DNA of 64,000 bases. Origin: Mytilisepta virgata. Lineage: Eukaryota; Mollusca; Bivalvia; Mytilida; Mytilidae. The stretch covers positions 5,764,755 through 5,828,754 of the forward strand of contig CM051512.1 of NCBI GenBank assembly GCA_028015205.1, given 5' to 3'. The notes under the pieces were generated by a model. That model made no database searches, was not told where the DNA came from, and saw only the letters and a program-made list of their open reading frames with translations. Positions 31,975-43,400 of the stretch are shown here, piece by piece. Position numbers and translations under genes: made by a program. Each line of letters opens with the position of its first letter. The stretch's first letter is position 1.

Positions 31975-34232
31975 ATACATATTTATAATTTATTGTTTTA
32001 AGTGATGTTTTTCAAACGTCATCTAACTAGATCGATTCAACATGTATTTCATGAGATGCACATGTAGCATGGTAGCCACTATAAATTGTATTCCTATATT
32101 GGCGTCAATATGTGCAATTTTTCTATGTCTTAAAGGCCTCAGTGAGACTTCAAAATTAAGAAATCGTAATTAGAGTGTTATTCATCTGCTTCAACTTTAC
32201 ATACATGGCCATTACAACAGTAGACATATGAATGGTTCTCTGTAAGTAGAATCAATAAAAGAGAGGTGAAAAATATCCCATACAATTTACTGGAACACAA
32301 TACTAGTTTTACTGTTGATATTGCCAGTAAGCTGAAGTGAAAAAGATGACGGTCCGAAATTCTAGAAATAAAAAAGGAATAATCAAAATTCATGTATTGC
32401 GTATAACGCACACGGCCGTTTGAATTGGCATTCTACTTATGAATAAAATTATTGTCTTGGAAATGTGTTGTCCGAAACCCATGAAACCTCACCTATTACA
32501 CTTGCAACTCCCCTGGAAACGGCATACTTCACATTGCAAATTGAACAAAATGTCAGAAAAAGTAAGTCAGGTACTAAAAAATTAGATCAACGCATAGCAA
32601 TGATGTGAACAGGCATAGGGAAAAAATAAGTAGCTACTGAAGACATTACATAAATGAAAATGGTACAATTATTCTGCTCAAATTCGTTCGTCATTAATTT
32701 ATGTTTCTACAACAATGTAAATATTGAAAGAATATTATTATAACAAAGTTTGAAATAACTGTCTAAGATATATAAAGTGAAATCGTTAAATGTATTATTT
32801 GCCATACCTTAACACGCAGCGATTGGTACAGGAGGTGTACAGCGATCTTAGTCTCCGTAAGATAAATATGATAAACCCAAAGAGTATTTACTGACAAAAC
32901 TATGCTTCAGTAGAGATGTGCTGTAGTTTTCCATAAAAAAACACAATCTAGGCAAAAGTATATCAATATCCCAGGAATATGATGTCTATACGATTCATTA
33001 TGTTAAATTTTCAACGAAAGACAATCGCGTGTACAGTGAACCTATCGAACAATCAAAAGATATCACTTATCATGTACACCCGCTCAATTTATGCATCAAA
33101 AACAACGGCGGATACGTAGCCCTATATATGGGTCCCAACTATCACTAAAACAGCGCAAGGACATATGGGCTACGTATATATACGGTTCCGCAGCCGTATC
33201 CCTCAGTGAAGTTAATAACAATGTTATTGATTTCACATTATAGATGGGACAGACAGAGAGTAATAGCATTGTTAGAAGGCAAATAGCTTTAATTATCACT
33301 TTATTAAGTTTAGGCACTTTTCAAAGTATATGCATTTTGTTCGTACTCTTCAAGTGAGATGACATAACCGTGCTAATAATAAATACATTATTCAACTATG
33401 TGATTAATGTAGATTATAACATGGCATTTTTTATATCACACCTATTAATAGCCCTAGGTCAGATATCAATCCGAGAGCCGCCAGGTCCGAGGGATCATTT
33501 TGACCATGGGCTGATAATGGGTCTGATATGAATAATGACATGTTATGATATTTTTATCATATACTTCAACATTTGCGTTTTATAGGTCTCCATGAAAATT
33601 GTTATCTCAATGATTTCAGTTTCATTGCCGTATGACCGAATATTCTCAAAGCGCTGCAAATCGCCATTGTCCCTCATCCATTTAATGTCCCTTAATGTTT
33701 TCTGTTTGTATTAACATTTTTGAGCTAATTAATATAATCCACAGTTTCGTCCCGCTTTCGTCTATCGTGTGTGCTAGTAAAGTATAGAATCGATTACGGA
33801 AACGATTAGTAACGCGATTACTAGACTAGGGGTGTGATATAAAACGGAAGCAGTTGATATAAACCGGAAACAGTTGATAACAAAGTCATATCAGCCCGCT
33901 AAGCCAATTCTTATAAGATTTGGGCAGAAATATGTACAATGTCCGATTTTATCATAGGGTAAAATTTTACCTTTATTTTCTATAATTTTATGATAAGTGG
34001 ATTTAATGAACCAATTAAATCATTGCTCTCGTTTTATCATGTTATGTTCACGTTAAATGCCTAATATATGTACTTATGTTATACAAATATCGATCTTCAT
34101 ATAGTCGTTCATTGTCAAGGTTAATACATGTATACATGTAAAATAGTGTATACATATGTCCTACCTTTTGAACTATAACAGGTAATCTGGTTTATATAAA
34201 GTAAAGTATCTGTGATCCTACGGTCATACACT
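31975..34232. other. Intergenic between the two P450 copies
   Basis: No gene supported. 33114-33175 holds an inverted pair GTAGCCCTATAT / ATATGGGCTAC. 33460-33560 and 33830-33900 hold CATATCAGCCC / GGGTCTGATATG words that look like remnants of one small inverted element. Confidence 0.35.
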
Positions 34233-34671
34233 ATGCTTCACAGTTTAATCCAAAACGTGGACGTTACAACTGTACTAACATTCCTACTAGTGTTATTAGT
34301 TAGTTATGTGATATGTAACTACTATTTCAGTGTCAGAATTTACATCCCCGGACCAACGCCATGGCCAATTTAAGGAAACATTCCACAAATAGTAGGCACC
34401 AAAGACATTGGTCGTGGCCTTTTACAAATGCAGAAGAAATATGAAGAATTGGTACTAATACGATTTGGTTCTCAGCCTGCTGTTGTTTTCTTTGGTTACA
34501 AGATGGTACGTGAAGCATTAGTTGTCGATGGTGAAAAAACAAAGTTTAGACCTTTGTGGCTTTATTTGTTGAAAAAACTTTTTCCAAAAATTAGAGGTTG
34601 TTCATCATTGTAATTACATGTAGTTGATAATAAATGCCATTCCCTGATACATTCGCTATTGGTTATATATA

Positions 34672-34821
34672 GATTCTCCTTCAGGTACGAGTGAGTTATG
34701 GAGATAGTTAAATTTTCGATTTTCAACACGCGAGCCTTTAGCGAGCGTGTTAAAATCTAAAATTTAACTATTGAGGGTGGAGAAATTCCACAACTCACGA
34801 GTAAATTGAAGGAGAATCTGT
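34672..34821. repeat. Hairpin element of about 150 bp in P450 copy 2
   Basis: AGATTCTCCTTCAGGTACGAGTGAGTT... is inverted at ...AACTCACGAGTAAATTGAAGGAGAATC, with a second inner hairpin AACACGCGAGCC / GCGAGCGTGTT. Confidence 0.7.
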
Positions 34822-35787
34822 TTCTCCTACGATTTCCGACAAAAAACCTCAAGAAAATGTCGTTGCTATGTAGTTTTTTTACATAGACGTCATTTCGGGA
34901 ATTCACTGGTTTATCGTTCTAATAACTGTAGAAAAAAGGGCGGTAATTCCCACGTAGAAATTTAATCACCGGGAAGTGGTTAAAGATATTATGTATTCCC
35001 ACCGATTAAACACGTCAGGAATAGGAGAAAAAGAATTCCATGTTCATTCTTACTTTATAAAATGTTTTTTAGTTACATACTCATAACTTCAGGTACTGCT
35101 AATAATTATATGATCTGCTAATAATTATATGATCTTGCATTTCATATAACTGATGGATTACTATAACGTTATGTTCAATACGGTATTTAAATTAAATACT
35201 AGCTTCGATACTTCCACAATTTTTTAAAATAAGGTAGTTACAAATCTTTTATTGTTCATTTATAATTTTATTTATTTCATATGAATATCAGTAAGGGGCT
35301 GGGATGTTTCTTTTCTTTTTTTTCTCGAATCTTTATTAGTATCTCGTAATTAATTTTACCCTTAAAAATACCACACACTGGGTCGTTTATGAGTAATTCA
35401 CTTTTAGAATGAATCGTGATCCTGTACGTTTTTTGTTTATCGAGACTCATTCATGTAACCCCCCCCCCCCACCCGTTAGTAAACAAAACATATAATCTAT
35501 AGGCCTAATATCCATTCACAATTATTAATTACAGGGATCTTTTTCACAAACGGACAAATGTGGTCAGACGGTAGAAAGTTCACCGTAGTTGCATTGAAAG
35601 ATTTTGGTGTCGGTAAGAAAACGATCGATGAGAGAATCAATGACGAGGTTGAATATCTTGTGGAGGAATTTAGTAAGGAACCAGGAAATCTAGTCGATGT
35701 GAGCAAATTGTTTCCAAAGGCGACATCTAACGTCATCTTAAATGTAGTTTTTGGATCAAGGTGACTAAGATATAAAGAATCTTACAC

Positions 35788-35904
35788 CGCGGAAAGTACA
35801 AGACCGGAAAATCTCAGACACACGAGGGTAAGATTTCCCGTCCTCCAACGAAGCTTGCCCGAGGGTGTCTGAGATTTTCCGGTCTTGTACTTTCCATGGT
35901 GTTT
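35788..35904. repeat. Near-perfect hairpin element in P450 copy 2 intron
   Basis: CACCGCGGAAAGTACAAGAC plus 17 further bases are repeated inverted at the right side, ending GTACTTTCCATGGTG. The arms of about 37 bp differ at two or three positions. Confidence 0.8.
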
Positions 35905-35985
35905 GATTCTGCTTCTCACCCCAAAAGCCAAAAATGAATTGCATGCCATTGTTTACATCAACGAGTTACTTCCCCTTTTTAGACG

Positions 35986-36211
35986 TCATAATATATATAT
36001 ATATATATATATATGAATATAGCCAGATGTTTATACAGCTGGGACATACCGATTCCTCGTCTGTATTTGTAAATCGGACTTTTTAAAATGAGACGCTTAA
36101 TTTTCTTGTGTACATAAACAGTAAAATTATTATGTTTTTGAACTAGAATGTAAAAACAACTCTCCAGTAATGGAGGAAATAAAGGTAATTCATTCATTCA
36201 TTCATTCATTC

Positions 36212-36242
<31 letters not shown>
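35986..36242. repeat. Two AT microsatellites around an ATTC microsatellite
   Basis: (AT)n at 35988-36014, (ATTC)n at 36190-36213, and (AT)n at 36214-36242. Confidence 0.8.
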
Positions 36243-36244
<2 letters not shown>

Positions 36245-37689
36245 ACTATGCGCCCGAGTTTGCGGAATTGTTTTAATTACAATTCCAATAACTTTAATGG
36301 TTGTTTTGAACTGGAATAGCATTTTAATGTAAACTTTATATTTGACTAATACGTATCGTACAGAATGTACAATTTTATTTTAAGCGTATTATATGGCAAG
36401 CCTGAGTAGACGGTTTGGTGGTAAAGGGCATGTGAATTTCTTATCTCACCCCCATAAAAAAATCTCACACGGGTAAAAATAGAAACTGCCCTGTCTCAAA
36501 AGTGAGAAAAAGTAGACAAAGTACAAAATGTATATGCGGCGTTAATTCTACACCATGTACACGGACGACAAATTGTTTATATATACTACTCAGCGTCAGA
36601 CGGTTTTTCTGTTTGTCAAATAATTACCTAGTTTTTAGATTCTACTGATATTTAAATTTGTACTCTAAATGACGTAAATGCCAACAAGTTTTTAGAAAAT
36701 AACTCTCCCGCTATATTCATTCTGGATGACGTCATTGAAAGTGGCCCCGGATGGGCAAAAAGTTCTGCCAGTTATTTCGTAAGAAATTAATTATGTTAGA
36801 AACATGAACTTCTCTTCGGAAATACCGAGACCAAAATTCTCTCCGGAAATACCGGGACCAAAAACAAATCATGAAAAAAGACACCAATGCAACGAACCGC
36901 TGTCTCATTGATATATGCCGATATCGTTTAACTTGCACATTCCTAAAGGAACAACATACGAAATATCGTTGAGCGATTTATTTTGTGAAAGGAATGTTTC
37001 TATTTTGTAGGTTTTCATATGACGATGAAGATTTCAAATCCCTGCTGAGAAGTGTAAACTTTCTGTTCAAAAACGCTAACATCAACAGCGTTCTGAATTT
37101 TTTCCCTTGGCTGGACAAGCTTATCCTGTCTTCCAATGTGGTAATATTTTTAATAATATATTTTGATAATGAAAAGAATGAATGAATAACATTGAATAAG
37201 AGATTTTATTAATTACGTCAAGAACAATTTAAGGATGCACACTGGTCATGATTTGGTCTTTTTTGTCAGATTTTCGGAATCCTCGGGTTTTATCTTAAAC
37301 ATGAAATTGTTAGCCCATGAACACCCACTTTTTCTTTAATAATTCAATCATATATACCTTAAAATGGTATTTGACAAACTTTTATAGAATCCTTTTTTTC
37401 ATATATTTTTGAGAGACTGAAGTTGTCAATGCAAAGACAATGAAAAATCCAGAGAAAACCCATTTCCTGCAAATTTTCAAGGCTTTATAGCTCTACAATG
37501 AGCACATGAACCTACATTTTTTTCTTGCTTATTTGTTTACTATTCCTATGTTCTCTCAAACTAAAACAACTAGTATGTCAAATCCTATTTATTTCCTATT
37601 AGACCAGCGATCATCCTTAATTGGTCATTATCAAGTTCACCACATCTCTACAATAAATATTCAATGACACAAGTTCTGATGTAGAAGGT

Positions 37690-37740
37690 GTGCACATTTT
37701 TTCGATTCACAACCCATCAGTTGTGATTAAGGCCTAAAAT
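37690..37740 (-). ncRNA. Decayed hammerhead-type motif (copy C)
   Basis: On the minus strand GGCCTTAATCACAACTGATGG is followed by GTTGTGAATCGAAAAAATG, a degenerate version of the CTGATGA...GAAA motif with the same upstream GGCCTT word as copy A. Confidence 0.4.
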
Positions 37741-39000
37741 GGTGAAAGTCTAAACAATAATTCAAAAAGTTGGAGAGAATGCAGAATCAAATTGCCAGAT
37801 TAACTGAAGAGTAAAATCAAACCTACTAACGATAGAGGTTTGCTCGTGGGAAGTAAATCTTAGCACAAAAGTGAATTTTAAAAGGTTGAACATTGGAAAG
37901 TTGCTTATTTGTTCAACAGTTCAGGAACCAGTATGTTTGGAATGTTTTTATTGATAGTTCACAAGATCAAACTACGTTCTATACATTGTTTCATACCACA
38001 GTCTACAACGATCATCACCAGATAGAGCTTTCGGTGCAACACCAGTTATATCCTTTCCAGACGTTCAATAATTGTTAGCCGAAAAATTTGGCACTATTAT
38101 GTAACAAATTCTATGATACCAATTTTGATACACAATATATGCACATTTCAAACAACTGGATTCATTTTATGAATGTAAAATAAATTGAATTATAGCACCG
38201 AGAGGAGTGATTCAGAGGTTCAATTTGAACTACATAGGTAAATTGTACGCTTTATCGCAGAGTGGCGTGAATTTTTGCATGATAAATTTTTGTATTTTAT
38301 TTCTATGTTAGCCGTGGCCAAAATTTGTACCAAATATAATAAAAGATAATCATATAATTATTTCATTGTTTGTTAATTTTGTTCGAGTCTGCGATAGTCC
38401 AATAAGATTTAAATAGCAATTTCAAAAAGATGCCGAAGTGAACAGAGCTTTTCACAAAGTTTGACAATTATGTAGTCGTAAATTTAAAGCATCAATTTAC
38501 ATATGTTAACACTAAGTTTTAAAACATTTATAAGATATAAAGGATTATAAACATTGGGCCATTTTAACCTTTAATAATTTTTTGTTTTGTTAATGGTTAC
38601 ATTTAGTTTTGTTCGGCATTCGGCTGTTTTGTGTTTTAGTGGTTCTTTGCACTTTTAACTGCTCAGCGATCAATTCCGTATATTTTGCCCTGTATTATAT
38701 TTCGCAACATACATATTTTAATTTTTCAAGGAATATTTTGATTTGATGTCGGAATAGTAGGAATTTTGAGAAAATCCCATCGTGGGAAACCCACGGCTGT
38801 TGGTTTGCTGCGATAGGAAAATCCGTATTCCCAGATTTCATTTAAAAATAATCAGGCGAAAATATATTGTCTGCCTTTATTTGGAAGAAAGAGGCATTAG
38901 TCAAGAATGAAAGCGTACAGATAAAATCTAGACTCAAGGATTCTACAAGAAAGAAACTCCTGTTTGCCTTTATAAAAATCAAATGATTACTGCCTTAATA
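37741..39000. other. Intergenic, no gene seen
   Basis: AT-rich; no P450 exon 4-8 sequence and no other supported frame. Confidence 0.4.
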
Positions 39001-39004
39001 TAAA

Positions 39005-39240
39005 AATAACAATCCAAAGATACTAATATTAGATATAGTAAATTTATACTATGCTGTATACGACGCATTTCCAGGAGTTACCTCTCATCAGCAGCATTAA
39101 AACAGAAACATTTGGAAGACCAAAAACCAAACCTATTTCAAGCAAGAAGTACTCATAACCAAAAATACTGAAATAGGAAGCCAAATTTCGGCTAAGGAGG
39201 TCTAAAATGTGCAATACAAGGAATGGACCCTTAGTATTTC
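39005..39240 (-). repeat. Dispersed repeat with hammerhead-type ribozyme, copy G1
   Basis: A 235-bp block shared with 56466-56700 and, for its first 50 bp, with 26570-26620. On the minus strand: ATGCTG (39092-39097), CTGATGA (39085-39091), a short stem AGG/CCT, GAAA (39068-39071), GTC (39062-39064) and CAGCAT (39051-39056), which pairs with ATGCTG. This is the full order of a type I hammerhead. Confidence 0.6.
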
Positions 39241-39314
39241 TATTATTTTTGAATTTTGCTAAATAAGTAGAGGTAGGGTAGTATACCCCCGCGATCTGAT
39301 TGGCTGAGATGCTG

Positions 39315-40065
39315 TGACGTCATAAATATGCAAATGAGTAATAATAAAACAATAAAATTATGCAAATGAACACACTACATTATAATAAAGATGTCAAAAA
39401 TGATTGATATATACAAATGAGTAGTAATAAAACGATAACATTATGCAAATAACCGCACGACATAACAATAAAAATGTCCAAATGATGGACAGATCAAAGA
39501 AGTACCAATAGGGACTTTCCCAGCTCTTTTGTATGGAAGCGTTAACAGACCACATCAAAGAATAAAAATTTAAATACCGCCGTTAAACTATAATATATGC
39601 GCATACCAAATAAACGGTAAGCCGTATATAAACTGACTACGATTCTCTTCTTAGACACACTGCAATCGATTCATACACCTATACGAACCTTGCAAAGAAA
39701 CAATCATCAAATAGGTAAGGGATATCTGTTGTTATATATGTAAACTGATAAATTCTTATTCCTATACTTAGAAAGAAAAACAAAAACAAAAACAAAAAAT
39801 ACATGTATACTGTATTCAGGTCAAAAATGTTTGACAATTATAATATAATGGATATAAATAACATAAGTGGTCATTTAAATAAGACTTTGTTTATATTGAC
39901 AATTTATTCCATTTGTCAAAGCCACGACATCATAATAAAGATGTCAAAAGTGATTGATATATACAAATGAGTAGTAATAAAACAATAATGTTTATTATTA
40001 TGGTGTTTGTTCATTTGCATAATTATATTGTTTTGTTATTACTCATTTGCATATTTATGACGTCA
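39315..40065. repeat. Segment bounded by 57-bp inverted repeats carrying CRE and octamer words
   Basis: The left repeat 39315-39371 (TGACGTCATAAATATGCAAA and on) recurs inverted at 40009-40065. A further direct block (AAAGATGTCAAAA.TGATTGA) is at 39388 and 39937. The segment contains promoter copy 1. Confidence 0.75.
39511..39714 (+). promoter_or_regulatory. Promoter unit 1 with kappaB site, TATA box and first exon
   Basis: CCAATA then the consensus kappaB site GGGACTTTCC (39511-39520), a TATA box GTATATAAA (39624-39632), a short leader (TTCTTAGACACACTGCAATC...) and a donor ATAG|GTAAGG (39714/39715). Upstream lie a CRE (39315-39322) and ATGCAAAT octamers (near 39329, 39360, 39444). Confidence 0.6.
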
Positions 40066-40067
40066 CG

Positions 40068-40145
40068 CATACCAAATAAACGGTAAAGCAGTATATAAAC
40101 TGACTACGATTCTCTTCTTGGACACACTGCAATCGATTCATATAC
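40068..40145 (+). promoter_or_regulatory. Promoter unit 2, partial, TATA but no kappaB site
   Basis: GCATACCAAATAAACGGTAA and GTATATAAACTGACTACG (TATA at 40091-40099) repeat unit 1. It is preceded by a CRE (40058-40065) and inverted octamers. The leader is cut short and lacks the splice donor. Confidence 0.5.
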
Positions 40146-40445
40146 TTAGAAAGAAAAACAAAAACAAAAAAAACATGTATAATGTATTCAGTTCAAAAAT
40201 GTTTGACAATTATAATATAATGGATATAAATAACATATGTGGTCATTTAAATAACACTTTTTTATACTGACAATTTATTTCATTTGTCAAAGCTAAATTT
40301 AAAAGGTAAGTTGCTAAATAATTTGAGATTCCATACTATGTTAAACCATATAAACATAAAATATTTGAAAAAATTATGAATGGAATGATCAGAACATGGA
40401 ACAGTAATGACATGGCTAAGCTCATGTAATGACGTACCTATTAAG

Positions 40446-43400
40446 TCAACCTCCCCTCTTATAAGTTATGAATACGTGACTTGGATTTATACAAAAGAAT
40501 TGTGTTATTCCGCTAGCCGAAAGATTTTTATCATTAATAATATTAATTTTTATTGATCTTACTATAGTATTCCTTTTTGAGATTAAGCCTAAAACGTACA
40601 ATATAGATTTAACAATAATTGTATTTGCAGTTACAATATCAATTTGAATATTACATTCCCCCTCCAAAGCTATTAAATTTTCCCCTACCCGCATTTCTAC
40701 TGTACCCCCACCCTCAGAACTTGTTTCGTTATTTATAAAATGGAACGTATCAAAATTGTCTTCTATAGATGTATCTTCAAAAGTCATATCCCCTTCTCCA
40801 CCTGTGCATATCATTTCCCGACACCACATCACATCTGCAATTACTGTAAAAAAAATAGCAGATCAAACGACAGACGTTCTGGAACACTTAGAATACAAAG
40901 GAAAAAAATATAACTAAAATGAAATTAACTGGATTTCGTCAAATTGTCCAGAGAATAATAGTTCATCTCCCCGATCAAGAACGTCGTGTGCAGAAAATGT
41001 ATTCATCATGATGAATAATATTTAAAAACACAGTATTTGAACAAATATTAATCATAATAACGATAATAGTAAGAACGGTAAGAAATAATTCCAAAAATAA
41101 CAATGAGATGAAAAATTATAATAAGTAAAATCGACACAGAAATATAAATATATACCTACTTAATTTGCATTCATTATCTGTAATATATTAATGACATGCA
41201 AGCAATAAAAAAAAACACTATAATATATCATAATAGTTAAATTTGGACAAGTTTATGTATTACACGATATTTAGTTTCTATGAAAAATATAAATATTTGC
41301 CTTTTATAGCCTGTAAACATTACACACATGAAAATGTGTGTTTTCGTCCCTTTCAACGAGGTACCAATAGGGACTTTCCCACCTCTTTTATTTTGTATTG
41401 AAGTGTTAACAGACCACATCAATGAATCCATCACATCAAAGAATAAAAATTTAAATACCGCCGTTAAACTATAATATATGTGCATACCAAATAAACGGTA
41501 AGCCGTATATAAACTGACTACGATTCTCTTCTTAGACACACTGCAATCCATTCATACACCTATACGAACCTTGCAAAGAAACAACCATCAAATAGGTAAG
41601 GGATATATATTGTTATATATGTAAACTGATAAATTCTATCCAAACTTACAATCTCCTGATTAATATCAAGTTGCGTAATGTTTTTACTTCAAAAAGTTTA
41701 ACACAATCTTTTATCATTAGTTATTATATCAGACTTATTACCAATCAAATAAGTTCAGCAAAGAATTGGAAAACGACTTATATCACTAAAGCAATTTATC
41801 TTTTTCTCTTCAGGTAAATGTCATCAAAACGATTCGTAGAAGAAACCGAATCAAGTAATAAAAAGCGAATAAAAACAGACAATGAAGACGCAACATCTGA
41901 TGAAGCAAACACAAACCTGTCCAATACTGATGATACCCTAGGGATAATTGACAACGACGACATCATCATACAGAAACCAGATGAACGATGCATGATACAC
42001 ATCGGAGACGAGGTGTATGTTGTAGCCAAGACCTACAATGACCAATTACAAATATTGGTAATTATGGTGAATCACATGCACCAAGATAAATTACCTTAAA
42101 ATATCCATTGTTGGAAAATTCAACACATTGCATGTTATAGGAGGATATAGGCTGCGCGTTAATGAGACCAAAACTTATACAGGCACTATTGAATCTGAAA
42201 AGTTAAATTAAATCTAGATCGGTCAAATGGACATGAAAGGCAAACAAAAAATCTTCATCAACTCCAAGAATAGTAAAATGAAAGGGATTAATGCAGGCAA
42301 TAAGTGTTAAATGGCACGAGAAACTGAAATACACAAAGAAGATAAACTATATTTAATCAATAACTATCACAAGGTTCCAGAAAGATATGTATTTCGTTTA
42401 AAAAAGGTACAATAACAACAACGGAAATTAAATTTTAAAATCGTTGAACAAAATTTGTTTGCTGATTATTATCTTCAATATCAAACTTCGAACAAACCAG
42501 TATTATTTCTTCCAGAAATAACAAATAAAAGAGTAGTATGTCTCAGTATTTGGTGTACTATTCAAAAGAACAATAGTGTGTATGTAGTAAGCATCGTTTC
42601 ATATTTCTCTGTCTTCCTCAACCTGGAAAAGAGTTATGCTGTGGATGATTATATTTCTATTTGCAATAAATATTACTTGTGTGTGTCGTTTTAAAATATA
42701 TGTAGAATTACTTTTATAAGTTAGCGGAACATGTTAATATCATAGTAAACAAAAACCGGAAAATGCCACCTCTTTGATTAAGATATAGAAAGGTTGCTTC
42801 TTTGTTTTATGCACCTTTGTTCCATTTCTTCCACTTTTTATTTTAATTTCCACATGTAAATATATTCCTATTTTAATTTTTCTTAATGTTTGTTGTTAAC
42901 GAAGCATGGAATTTCGATTTCTGGGAACCTAATATTTTTTTATTGATTAATACATGTATTGCTACATGGAATTTATTGCAATACTAACTCATTTATTTCT
43001 GTCAGTATAAACTGTCGTCAATGGATGAATATTTATTCTTTGATACCATATTTGGTGTTTTTGTAAATTTCTTCTATATCATATAACAAAATATTAATTT
43101 CAAAAAGAATTTCGATGCTGTATCGGAATGAAATGTCATTCACAATTGCAAAATAATTATATAATAGTCTAAAGTAAACCCCGACACTTACAGAGTCCTT
43201 GTGTAAGAATGATGTCGTCAACTGCTATGTCACTTTCAAAGCTTTCTCCCCTAACACCTTCGATTGATATCTATGTAATGATATGAATTGAGTTGTATCA
43301 GAATTATTAAATTTGAAGTAAAATATATGTTATAAGTCCTGTTATGTAACAAATGTGTTTGAGTTTTCGGATCTATATCTACGTATTTATTTGTTTATTT

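Larger units (their letters stand above)
34233..37140 (+). pseudogene. Second CYP2-like P450 copy, exons 1-3 only
   Basis: Exons 34233-34596, 35535-35760 and 37011-37140 have exactly the lengths of exons 1-3 of the first P450 (364, 226 and 130 bases) and the same phases. Exon 1 has an in-frame TAA at 34371-34373 within the hinge (WPI-stop-GN), and its donor has changed to a weak GTTGTT. Exons 4-8, including the oxygen- and haem-binding motifs, are not found before 39 kb. The two copies arose by tandem duplication, and this one is truncated and dead. The anchor and substrate-region residues (FGYKMVREA, DFGVGKKT) are still well conserved. Confidence 0.85.
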
